Shown: positions 56,076 to 64,000 of the stretch, piece after piece
How the letters are laid out: every line of letters starts with the position of its first letter
Numbering within the stretch: position 1 is the first letter of the stretch
From: Planctomycetota bacterium
GTDB lineage: Bacteria > Planctomycetota > Planctomycetia > Pirellulales > Pirellulaceae
Reading direction: 5' to 3'
Assembly (NCBI GenBank): GCA_026692865.1
Contig: JAPLNI010000057.1
Span: 62,001-126,000, forward strand
DNA length: 64,000 nucleotides
Position numbers and translations under genes: made by a program
The notes under the pieces: model-generated
Told to the model about the DNA's origin: nothing
Databases searched by the model: none
What the model saw: only the letters and a program-made list of their open reading frames with translations

Positions 56076-57461
56076 TTATTGCAAAGGCTCTCCGCCTTTG
56101 AGTTGCTGTCGGATAGATGCAAGTCGCTTGCGAAGCTCCGATTCCATTCCCCGATCGGTTGGTTCGTAGTAAATGCGATCTACACCCAGATACTCCTGCG
56201 CAGCGATTCCGTTTTCATTCTCGTGCGAATACTGGTAGCCTTTGCCATGGCCAAGTCTTTCCGAACCGGCGTAGTGTCCATCGCGGAGGTGGATTGGAAC
56301 CGGTATCAACGAACCTTCGCGAACGTCCGCGCGGGCTTTGGCGATGGCTGTGGTGGCGGCGTTGCTTTTCGGAGCGAGCGACAGATAAATGACGGCTTGA
56401 GAGAGAGTCAATTGGCATTCGGGAAGTCCGATAAACTCGCACGCTTGCATCGCCGCGATTGTCAGAGGAAGCGCGCGTGGATCTGCGTTTCCGATGTCTT
56501 CGCTTGCAAGTATCACCAGCCTTCGACAGAGAAATCGAATGTCCTCGCCGCTTTCAATCGCTCGAGCTAACCAGTAAAGCGATGCGTCGCAATCGGAACC
56601 GCGAATACTTTTGATCAAGGCACTTGCAAGGTCGTAATGTTGATCGCCGGATGCATCAAACTGGATGGTTTTTGCTTGAATCGATTCGCGTATCAGTTCG
56701 AGAGATATGCGGATTGGCTTGGATTGCGTAGAAAGAACTGCGATTTCGACTGCACTCAGAGCCTTTCTTGCATCTCCTTCGACAATTTTTGAGAGATACT
56801 CCATCGCGTCTTCGTCGATGGTAATTTCTAAATACCCCAGACCATCACGTTTGTCGGTGATAGCGCGCATGACTAGTCGACGAATATCATCTGGTTCAAT
56901 CGGTTGGAATTGAAAAATCTGAGACCGGCTCAGTAGTGCTCCGTTGACACTGAAAAATGGGTTGCTGGTGGTGGCTCCGACGAAGGTGACCACGCCGCTT
57001 TCGACATCCGGTAGAAGAGCGTCTTGTTGCGAGCGATTGAAGCGATGAATTTCGTCGATGAAGAGGATCGGACGCTTACCAGTCACTGCGACTTCGTCAC
57101 GTGCCCAGTCGAGTGTTTCTCGCAGCTCTTTGACTCCGCTCGTTACGGCACTGAGTGTTCGAAACTGGCCGCCGGTTTCATGAGCAAGTAACGAAGCGAG
57201 GGTTGTTTTGCCGGTTCCTGGTGGGCCGTAGAGTAGGATCGAGCTGAGTCGTTTGGAATCGATTAATCTGCGAAGGAGCTTGCCTGTTCCGAGAAAGTGT
57301 TGCTGGCCGACAAAATGTTCGAGCGATCGCGGACGCATCCTCGCGGCCAAGGGTTTGCTGAGTTGGAAATTGGTTTGCTCGGCGTCTGCAAAAAGGTCGC
57401 CTTCGTTACCTGGTCGTTGTCGTGAAGTGCTTTTCATTGGTTGGTTGGATCGTATAGTCAT
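56076..57461 (-). CDS. rarA: Replication-associated recombination protein A
   Basis: RarA/MgsA is an AAA+ ATPase that acts at stalled replication forks. PLAARMRPRSLEHFVGQQHFLG (about 36-57) opens the core, followed by Walker A GPPGTGKT (79-86), Walker B ILFIDEIHRFNRSQQDALLP (about 126-145), and the family-specific C-terminal DASLYWLARAIESGEDIRFLCRRLVILASEDIGNADP and GKGYQYSHENENGIAAQEYL blocks. Length 461 aa. Divergent from the MFS gene (76-base spacer). Confidence 0.95.
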   Translation of the reverse strand: MTIRSNQPMKSTSRQRPGNEGDLFADAEQTNFQLSKPLAARMRPRSLEHFVGQQHFLGTGKLLRRLIDSKRLSSILLYGPPGTGKTTLASLLAHETGGQFRTLSAVTSGVKELRETLDWARDEVAVTGKRPILFIDEIHRFNRSQQDALLPDVESGVVTFVGATTSNPFFSVNGALLSRSQIFQFQPIEPDDIRRLVMRAITDKRDGLGYLEITIDEDAMEYLSKIVEGDARKALSAVEIAVLSTQSKPIRISLELIRESIQAKTIQFDASGDQHYDLASALIKSIRGSDCDASLYWLARAIESGEDIRFLCRRLVILASEDIGNADPRALPLTIAAMQACEFIGLPECQLTLSQAVIYLSLAPKSNAATTAIAKARADVREGSLIPVPIHLRDGHYAGSERLGHGKGYQYSHENENGIAAQEYLGVDRIYYEPTDRGMESELRKRLASIRQQLKGGEPLQ

Positions 57462-57537
57462 GAAAAGCGGTTTTCAAAATCTAAATGTACGCGTATCATC
57501 GAGTTGCTATGAATTTGCTTGAGAGCGACACCCAACG

Positions 57538-58776
57538 ATGACCGAAGTATATCATGTCTCGAATCGAGCACTCGATTATCGGGGATTTCGGCTGCTTCTT
57601 GCAGTGATCGCCTTTGCGACTTTAGCCAGTCAATCGATCGTTTTTCTAACCGGCTATCAAGTAGCCAAACTCTATCCGACCGAACCGCTTTATCTTGGTT
57701 ATTTGGGTTTGGCGCAAGCAATCCCGGCCCTGAGTCTGGCCTTGGTCGGTGGGCACGCAGCTGATTTATTAAATCGAAAATATCTTCTCATGGCGACCCT
57801 CGCCGTGCAGACCACGTGCGCATCGCTCCTTTTGTGGGCGTCGCTCTTTGCGGGTGAGAACTTGCTATGGTGGATTTACCCAGCCATGTTTCTTCTTGGT
57901 CTCGCACGAGGATTTGCTGCACCGACGCTTCCAACTTTAGAAGCAACGTTGGTTTCACCCAGCGCGACCGTTCAAGCGGCAACACTTGCGACAGGAGTTT
58001 GGCAAGCATGTGCGGTGAGCGCCCCAATCTTGGCAGGCTTTATGATTGTGAGAATGGGCGTACCAAGCGCGTTCGCCGTCACACTCGTTTGCTTTTCGCT
58101 TGCTGCATTTTGTTTACTGTGGATCGTTCCTCCGAAAAGGGTGGCTCCAAAAACACATGAGCCGATCTTGGAAAGCATCGGCGAAGGGATTCAATTCGTT
58201 TTTTCGACGCCCGTGATGTGGAGCTCGATGGCGTTGGATCTCTTTGCGGTTTTGTTCGGCGGCGCGATTGCTATGCTTCCGCTGTTTGCCGCAACTGTGT
58301 TACACACGGATCCAATCGGTTTGAGCTATCTTGCTGCTTCGCCGATGGTCGGTGCGTTGCTCTCATCGATTGTTTGCACTTGCTATCCGCCTAAGAGATA
58401 CGCTGGGCCAACGTTACTATGTTCGGTATTTGGTTTTGGAATTTGCATGATCGTATTTGCGTTATCGACTAGCCTATTGTTGTCTTGTGTTGCTTTGTTC
58501 TTTAGTGGTCTGCTGGATGGAATAAGCGTGGTCATTCGAAAGAGCATCATGCGGCTCTACTCGCCCGATCATATGCGAGGTCGTGTCGCTTCAGTGGCGT
58601 CCATTTTTATCGGGGCTTCTAACGAAATTGGCGAACTGGAAAGTGGGATCGCTGCACATTATCTGGGGCTGACTCGAAGCGTATGGCTGGGCGGTGTTGT
58701 TACGCTTATGGTAGTAACCGCGATAACTTTCAAGAGTCCGCAACTTCGAAAGCTGGACCTGACCAAGATGGACTAG
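57538..58776 (+). CDS. MFS transporter (EntS-like)
   Basis: A 412-aa membrane protein with about 12 hydrophobic helices. The loop between helices 2 and 3 has the MFS signature (GGHAADLLNRKYLLM, about 70-84) and the second half repeats it (RKSIMRLYSPDHMRGRVASV, typical of the EntS/transmembrane secretion effector group). Such proteins export small molecules such as siderophores. There are no siderophore or drug genes nearby, so substrate is unknown. Divergent from rarA. Confidence 0.9.
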   Translation: MTEVYHVSNRALDYRGFRLLLAVIAFATLASQSIVFLTGYQVAKLYPTEPLYLGYLGLAQAIPALSLALVGGHAADLLNRKYLLMATLAVQTTCASLLLWASLFAGENLLWWIYPAMFLLGLARGFAAPTLPTLEATLVSPSATVQAATLATGVWQACAVSAPILAGFMIVRMGVPSAFAVTLVCFSLAAFCLLWIVPPKRVAPKTHEPILESIGEGIQFVFSTPVMWSSMALDLFAVLFGGAIAMLPLFAATVLHTDPIGLSYLAASPMVGALLSSIVCTCYPPKRYAGPTLLCSVFGFGICMIVFALSTSLLLSCVALFFSGLLDGISVVIRKSIMRLYSPDHMRGRVASVASIFIGASNEIGELESGIAAHYLGLTRSVWLGGVVTLMVVTAITFKSPQLRKLDLTKMD

Positions 58777-58925
58777 GCAAACGCTTGGTTCTTTTACGCC
58801 TTTAGAAATTCACTTTTCGACTGGTTAAACGAAATTGCTAGGGCAATTTTGATTACAATCACGGCGTGCGTTAATTCGGACGCCGATTTATTGGTTTTCC
58901 CTCGATTTCTCTCTACGGTGACCTG

Positions 58926-60050
58926 ATGCAACCAACGAGGCCAAATTTTCTCTTGGTTACGGCGATATCGATTGCGACCTTGGTCGGCGGCGTACGTGCC
59001 GATTTGACTTTTAATTTGAACGATGGACCTGGATTGGTTGCGTTACAGGCAAGCGATATTGGGCTTTATACCAACGTTCGAAATGGTTTTTTAAGTGCGG
59101 CTGCTTTATGGTCTGATCGTTTTAGCGACAGCGTCACCATCAATATTGCAATTGACTACGTTGACCTTGGCGCGGGAATTCTCGGGCAAGCAGGATCAAC
59201 AACCGACGCTTATTTGTACTCGAGCTTTCGTTCTAGCCTCATTGGAGACGCATCGACCCCAAACGATCTCCAAGCCAACTCTAATCTTCCTACAGGCCCG
59301 TTTAGCATGCGGACCAACAATCGAGATGGCTCTGTCTATTGGGACAATGACGGGACTAGCAATAACAACTACTTGGAGCTGACAAATGCTAACGCTAATG
59401 CGGTTGGGCTTATGCCTGCCAATAGCGCGGGAACGGACGCTTCGATTAGCTTTAGCAGTAACTTTGTATTCGATTTCGACAGGAGTGATGGAATTCTTTT
59501 TTCAGCCTACGATTTTATCGGGGTCGCAGCACATGAAATCGGACACGCACTCGGCTTTATCTCCGGAGTCGACTCGGTGGACTTTGTATCCGGGGTTGGC
59601 CCAGGTGCCTCATTGGATTTAAACGGGGCCGACCCAGGTTTAGGCGATTTACAAGACTATGCGGTGTTAACGAGTTTAGATCTCTTTCGATATAGCGTGG
59701 ATTCACTTGCGTTAGGACCAGGAGTACTGGACAACGCCGTCAGCGGTAGCCCTTATTTATCAACCGACGGTGGAGCCACGAATCTAGGGGGCTTCTCGAC
59801 GGGGCGATTCAATGGCGACGGAGGTCAAGCGAGTCATTGGCTGGATGGCAGTAACTTGGGAATGATGAATCCTACATTGAGTAACGGCCAGTTTTTGACG
59901 TTCTCGCAATTCGATCTTATCGCCTTTGATACCATCGGATGGGATTTGAAACCGACCGCAGTCCCAGAACCCGCCTCAACAGTGTTGATCATTACTACAT
60001 TGATTTTTGTGAGGTGTAAACGAGAATCGCGTCGCGACAAATTAAAGTAG
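58926..60050 (+). CDS. PEP-CTERM zinc metalloprotease (NF038122-like)
   Basis: A 374-aa exported protein: signal peptide 1-25, zinc motif H203-E-I-G-H207-ALGF (followed by a possible metzincin-type Gly and Asp), and a C-terminal sorting signal: VPEPASTV, a short hydrophobic stretch, then RCKRESRR. PEP-CTERM proteins are processed by exosortase and attached outside the cell. The middle is Asn/Gly/Ser-rich with beta-like repeats. A cggcgt/acgccg hairpin lies in the leader (58862-58885). It lies 48 bases before ggt. Confidence 0.85.
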   Translation: MQPTRPNFLLVTAISIATLVGGVRADLTFNLNDGPGLVALQASDIGLYTNVRNGFLSAAALWSDRFSDSVTINIAIDYVDLGAGILGQAGSTTDAYLYSSFRSSLIGDASTPNDLQANSNLPTGPFSMRTNNRDGSVYWDNDGTSNNNYLELTNANANAVGLMPANSAGTDASISFSSNFVFDFDRSDGILFSAYDFIGVAAHEIGHALGFISGVDSVDFVSGVGPGASLDLNGADPGLGDLQDYAVLTSLDLFRYSVDSLALGPGVLDNAVSGSPYLSTDGGATNLGGFSTGRFNGDGGQASHWLDGSNLGMMNPTLSNGQFLTFSQFDLIAFDTIGWDLKPTAVPEPASTVLIITTLIFVRCKRESRRDKLK

Positions 60051-60098
60051 TATTCATCCCCAAAGCCTCTTGTACGCCAACGAACTGAACCGACAAGT

Positions 60099-61928
60099 AT
60101 GAACCACTCGCCAGACGCTTCCGCTCTGAACACCATAAGTCGACGTCAGTTTCAAGCATCTCTTGCAGCGATTGCGATGACGGGTGCTTATGTTTCTCCG
60201 CGAGATGTTTCAGCTCAAGAAGCCGACCCTCGCACCCCGTATCGCGAAACAGCAAACAGCCAGCCTGCTTTGCGGCAGCCGACAGCAACAGGCTCTAACG
60301 TTGCAGCGACAGTACATCCGATTGCTTCTCAAGCAGCCATTAAAATTTACCGGCAAGGGGGTAATGCAGTGGATGCAGCTATTGCTGCGGCTCTTTGCTT
60401 GGGAGTTGTGGACGGACACAACTCGGGGATTGGTGGCGGGTGTTTGATGTTGATTCGAACTGCTCGTGGTGAAATTCACGCTATCGATGGTCGCGAAACG
60501 GCTCCAGCGGCAGCCTCAGAGAAGATGTACCACCGTGACGGAAAACCTCTACCCGAACTGAGTCAAACGGGTGCCCTTGCGTGTGCGGTTCCTGGGCAAA
60601 TCGCAGCCTTGAAATTGGCTCATGAAAAATTAGGGGTACTCAAATGGCCAGTTCTCTTTGAATCGGCTATTGAAGCAGCCGATCTTGGATTTGCTGTCAG
60701 CTATGCAAATCAACGAGCCATTGCCGCTCAGCGTGAGAAACTATTAAATTTTGAAGCTAGTCGATCCGTTCTATTGAGGCCCGACGGAAGTCCTCCAAAT
60801 ATCGGCGACATATTGCGTCAAACGGATCTTGCAGAGACGCTTCGTCAGATCGCAAAGAACGGCCCTGAGTGGTTCTATCGGGGTGAGTTTGCTCAGAGTT
60901 CGACGCAGTACTTGCAAAAGCTGGGCGGCGTTCTTACTCAAGAGGACTTTGGCCGTTATAAAGCAATCGAAAGAAAGTGCTTGCGAACCAACTATCGAGA
61001 TCGTGAAATAATCGGTTTCCCAACACCCAGTTCCGGCGGCATCCATATAGCTCAAATGCTCCATATGCTGGAACAGTTTGATGTTGCATCAATCTATGCA
61101 AAATCGCAGAGTGAATTTTTTCATCTGCTTGTCGAGTGCATGAAACGAGCCTTTGCGGATCGTGCACATTGGCTTGGTGATAGCGATTTTGTAAAGGTCC
61201 CTGACTTTCTTCTTGATCCCAACTATGCCAAGTCGCTTGCGTCGCAGATTCGACTGGATAAAGCATCGACGGACGTGAATCATGGCAATCCAGTTGTTGA
61301 CGATCATCACAAGCATACAACGCACCTGACAACCGCTGATGCACTTGGGAATTGGGTTGCTCTAACTTGCACAGTGAACACCGGATGGGGCTGCAAAGTG
61401 ATGGTGCCGGGGACTGGAGTCATGCTCAATAACGAAATGGATGATTTTAGTATTTCACCGGGCACTCCGAATGCTTTCGGTCTCGTCGGATCGGCAGCCA
61501 ATGCGATCGCTCCAAGAAAACGACCTTTGTCGAGCATGAGTCCAACTATTGTTTTGTCTAAAGATGGAACGCCCGTTCTCACTTGTGGAGCTGCAGGCGG
61601 CCCAAAGATTATCAATGCAACGCTGCAAGCGATCGTCCGATGTATAGACCTGAAAGAACCCGTTGACCAGGCGATTGCGTCAGCAAGAGTCCATCATCAG
61701 TGGCGCCCGGACGTCGTATCTTACGAACCCAACTTAGGCTCGCTCCGCGGTACATCGAACGAGAAGGAGATCGACATGACCGAAATCTCGTCTGGGCTTG
61801 AGAAACTTGGCCATCCGTTAAAGCTTTTGGATCCGATTGCGATTGCACAAGGGATTCAGAAGACTCAAAGTGGCCTACTTGCTGCGACTGATCCTAGAAC
61901 TAAAGGGGAAGCAGTCGCTTGGAATTGA
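60099..61928 (+). CDS. ggt: Gamma-glutamyltransferase
   Basis: A self-cleaving N-terminal nucleophile enzyme that splits gamma-glutamyl bonds, as in glutathione. The nucleophile is the first Thr of T407-T408-H-L; precursor cleavage there gives the two subunits. Other motifs: GGNAVDAAIAAALCLGVVDGHNSGIGGG (substrate site), a VMLNNEMDDFS block, and PLSSMSPTI for the oxyanion hole. The N-terminus carries a twin-arginine-like SRRQFQASLAAIAMTGA leader, so the enzyme is probably exported through Tat. It follows the PEP-CTERM gene by 48 bases. Confidence 0.93.
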   Translation: MNHSPDASALNTISRRQFQASLAAIAMTGAYVSPRDVSAQEADPRTPYRETANSQPALRQPTATGSNVAATVHPIASQAAIKIYRQGGNAVDAAIAAALCLGVVDGHNSGIGGGCLMLIRTARGEIHAIDGRETAPAAASEKMYHRDGKPLPELSQTGALACAVPGQIAALKLAHEKLGVLKWPVLFESAIEAADLGFAVSYANQRAIAAQREKLLNFEASRSVLLRPDGSPPNIGDILRQTDLAETLRQIAKNGPEWFYRGEFAQSSTQYLQKLGGVLTQEDFGRYKAIERKCLRTNYRDREIIGFPTPSSGGIHIAQMLHMLEQFDVASIYAKSQSEFFHLLVECMKRAFADRAHWLGDSDFVKVPDFLLDPNYAKSLASQIRLDKASTDVNHGNPVVDDHHKHTTHLTTADALGNWVALTCTVNTGWGCKVMVPGTGVMLNNEMDDFSISPGTPNAFGLVGSAANAIAPRKRPLSSMSPTIVLSKDGTPVLTCGAAGGPKIINATLQAIVRCIDLKEPVDQAIASARVHHQWRPDVVSYEPNLGSLRGTSNEKEIDMTEISSGLEKLGHPLKLLDPIAIAQGIQKTQSGLLAATDPRTKGEAVAWN

Positions 61929-61991
61929 TTTATGCTCGAAACCGTCTCGTTGATTAAACCGTTCAACAAGTGGAACCTCGTAGTTGTATGA

Positions 61992-62333
61992 CTAGTCTCG
62001 GACGATTGTCTTTCCGTGCTTGGTAAGGACAACTTCGACACACTCTCCGCATGCGAACTTGTATGTCAAAATCTTGCGTCCTAGCAATCCATGACGCCAG
62101 TCAACCAAGCAAGGAGTCTCGCACTTACAGCAGGCCGGTAGACAAGCTGACACTTCGTACTTGCAACATGTGCAAGGGTCTTGAACGCACCAAGTAACTT
62201 CCACTGGTGGTGGCGGAGCAGGAACACAGCAAACTGGAGCAGGACAGCTATCACCGGCATCCGCAATCCGTGCCTGGTTGAACGAACCGAAAACCGTCGC
62301 GGTTACGATTGCAGCTAGAAACATGTTTCGCAT
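61992..62333 (-). CDS. Exported Cys/Pro-rich small protein
   Basis: The ATG at 62333 is used (GCGAGA upstream, followed by a signal peptide MRNMFLAAIVTATVFGSF). A GTG at 62363 would add ten residues. The mature 90 residues have about 16 Cys residues in CC, CxC and CxxC groups, and PAPPPPVE. It ends with LLGRKILTYKFACGECVEVVLTKHGK. Disulfide-rich or metal-binding protein of unknown function; such proteins are common in planctomycetes. Confidence 0.65.
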   Translation of the reverse strand: MRNMFLAAIVTATVFGSFNQARIADAGDSCPAPVCCVPAPPPPVEVTWCVQDPCTCCKYEVSACLPACCKCETPCLVDWRHGLLGRKILTYKFACGECVEVVLTKHGKTIVRD

Positions 62334-62527
62334 AACTTTTCTCGCTTTTACAATAAGGGACACCTAAGGTGCTTAACAAGCCACAAAAGCTAAGTTGCTG
62401 TTGCCTTGTGCACTCTACGTATCCTATCTTACCTAGCCTGCGTAATCCAACAAGTACATGGCGTTTGTTGCTTGCTGTCTCTGCTCTGAAATCGAAGCTA
62501 ATGCAGTAGCAACAGAACCGGAGTTTC

Positions 62528-63877
62528 TTACTTTTTCTTCCGTGGCTGCTTCGGACTTTCGAAGAGAGGAGCAACGTTCTTGGTGTTCCACTCTTCGTAA
62601 GCTTGTTCCAATTGCTTTAATCTTTCGCCTTCCGAAGCTGCTAAGTTGTTTTGTTCGCTGATATCCTTCTCAAGATCATAAAGCTCGGCAGGCTCACCAC
62701 GCTTTCCGACAAGCTTCCAATTGCCTTTGCGAGCTGCAAAGGTAGCACCGCCGCCAGTTCTCCAGAAAAGACTATCGTGAGGAGATTCTTTTGTCTGTCC
62801 ACTCAAATAAGGAATCAGATTGACGCCGTCGATTTTCTCGGATGAAAGGTTCGATTCGTCAGACAAAGAAACCGATGTCGCAAACACATCAAGACTTACA
62901 ACAGGCTTCTCAAAGGTCGCATCTTTTGGAAGTTTCTTTGGCCACGAAACGACGAACGGGACACGAATACCACCTTCGTAAACGGATCCTTTTCCATTTC
63001 GAAGCGGTGTATTGTTCGCTTTCGTTACCGAAATTGGGCCTCCATTGTCGCTGAAGAAGAACACCAATGTGTTTTCGCGTTGTCCTGTGGAGTCCAGGGT
63101 CGAAAGAACTTCTCCAACCGCATCATCCATGCCAACAATCATCGCGGCCAAGTCGCGTCTCTCCTTGCTTTCAATATGCGAGACACGTTGCTGAAGTTCA
63201 GGAGTGGACTGAAGTGGCGTATGGGGTGCATTAAAAGCAAGATAAAGGAACCAGGGCTTAGGTTGGGATTTCTTGATGTACTCCGATGCCTCTTGCCCGA
63301 AGACCGTCGTAATGTAGCCCTTGAGCGGTTCCCCCTCGCCATTTCGATTCATCGGGATTGTGTATTCGTTGTTCCCCTTGAGTCCCTCAAGATAGATGTG
63401 TCCACCTCCTAAGGCTCCGTAGTAATATTCAAAACCTCGTCGGTTCGGATGAAACGACGGGTGTGCACCCAAGTGCCACTTCCCAACGCATCCGGTCGCG
63501 TATCCTTTGGTCCGTAGAACAGACGGCAACGGAGTTTCCGAAAGTGGTAGTCCAGCAACACGATCTTCGGGAAGCCAAGCCGGGTTATTCTCGTGCCCGA
63601 AACGCTGCTGGTAACGACCGGTGAGGAGAGCCGCTCGAGTTGGACTACAAAAAGGATGCGTGACATAGCCATTGGTGCATGTGACGCCGCTCTTTGCTAA
63701 GCCATCCAAATGCGGCGTTGGGATATCTTTGCAGCCTTGAAATCCCAAGTCTGCATAACCCAAATCGTCGGCTACGATAACAAGAATGTTTGGGCGGTCA
63801 TCACCGAAAATGTTTACAGGAAGGCTCGCAACAAACGCAAAAAGCAGACTCCAAAACAAGTATTTTGTGCGAAACAT
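62528..63877 (-). CDS. Exported arylsulfatase
   Basis: The start at 63877 has GGGAG 7 nt upstream and gives a signal peptide (MFRTKYLFWSLLFAFVASL); the longer frame to 63982 does not. Metal-site start NILVIVADDLGYADLGFQG, formylglycine motif C77-S-P-T-R81 followed by AALLTGRYQQRFG, second metal segment FFSDNGGP (about 272) and C-terminal ELYDLEKDISEQNNLA. Total 449 aa. It is not obviously in an operon. Confidence 0.93.
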   Translation of the reverse strand: MFRTKYLFWSLLFAFVASLPVNIFGDDRPNILVIVADDLGYADLGFQGCKDIPTPHLDGLAKSGVTCTNGYVTHPFCSPTRAALLTGRYQQRFGHENNPAWLPEDRVAGLPLSETPLPSVLRTKGYATGCVGKWHLGAHPSFHPNRRGFEYYYGALGGGHIYLEGLKGNNEYTIPMNRNGEGEPLKGYITTVFGQEASEYIKKSQPKPWFLYLAFNAPHTPLQSTPELQQRVSHIESKERRDLAAMIVGMDDAVGEVLSTLDSTGQRENTLVFFFSDNGGPISVTKANNTPLRNGKGSVYEGGIRVPFVVSWPKKLPKDATFEKPVVSLDVFATSVSLSDESNLSSEKIDGVNLIPYLSGQTKESPHDSLFWRTGGGATFAARKGNWKLVGKRGEPAELYDLEKDISEQNNLAASEGERLKQLEQAYEEWNTKNVAPLFESPKQPRKKK

Positions 63878-64000
63878 AGGCGAACTCCCAAACGGAAACA
63901 GACGCGTCAGATTGCGTTTTAGCGGACCGACAGTTAGTATTAAAGGCGATATAAGGCTAAGCGTACCACCTTTGGCACGCAATCACCGAGTAAGGTTTTT

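Overview
The window looks like a chromosomal segment of a planctomycete, most likely a Pirellulales/Rhodopirellula-type bacterium. The evidence is gene content, not a database match: four formylglycine-type sulfatases, both planctomycete 'cytochrome-like' gene pairs (DUF1549/DUF1553 with DUF1501, and DUF1592 with DUF1552), a BBP7-like outer-membrane protein, Gfo/Idh/MocA proteins with twin-arginine leaders, a YHYH protein, an SHD1-like domain, a PEP-CTERM protein and an ECF sigma factor with a FecR-like partner. The base composition is close to even, most genes start at ATG, and at least three starts look like TTG or GTG with a good Shine-Dalgarno. I saw no rRNA, tRNA, CRISPR array, phage or origin.

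Layout. 1-2.0 kb: 3' part of an outer-membrane protein gene with its terminator, then two small exported proteins. 2.5-11.0 kb: a tightly packed minus-strand unit that begins with an ECF sigma factor and its FecR-like membrane partner, followed by an exported beta-rich protein, a sulfatase, a three-domain YHYH/PEBP protein, a metallophosphatase and, after a wider gap, a second sulfatase. 11.1-16.7 kb: DTW-domain tRNA modification enzyme, cytochrome P450, UbiA-like membrane prenyltransferase and a catalase-peroxidase with an export signal. 17.1-27.4 kb: two convergent planctomycete modules, DUF1549/DUF1553-DUF1501 on plus and sulfatase-DUF1592-DUF1552-terpene-cyclase-like on minus, with a paired inverted repeat element between them that reaches into the last gene. 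27.7-30.5 kb: alpha/beta hydrolase and OprP-type porin. 30.7-32.6 kb: remnant of an IS701-like transposase and about 1.5 kb of non-coding DNA holding several degenerate repeat families. 32.6-37.6 kb: HEAT-repeat protein and two exported oxidoreductases. 38.0-44.8 kb: M14 carboxypeptidase, then a GH130 - GT4 fusion - GH130 cluster. 44.8-47.0 kb: small operon of 75-aa membrane protein, AIM24-like protein and M48 protease. 47.5-57.5 kb: mostly housekeeping (double metal-binding CCGKC protein, EpmA, SHOCT protein, DUF1080-TraB fusion, Bpt, FtsH, TrpF, a basic Lys/Ala protein, RarA). 57.5-64 kb: MFS transporter, PEP-CTERM metalloprotease, gamma-glutamyltransferase, Cys-rich exported protein and a fourth sulfatase.

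Taken together, the region is devoted largely to exported degradation of sulfated or phosphorylated polymers and to envelope functions. The least explained items are the ECF-controlled sulfatase/YHYH/phosphatase unit, the interspersed structured repeat found at 2.2 and 37.8 kb, the paired inverted repeat at 20.5 kb, the GH130-GT4-GH130 cluster and the DUF1080-TraB fusion. Function calls rest on motif recognition by eye.
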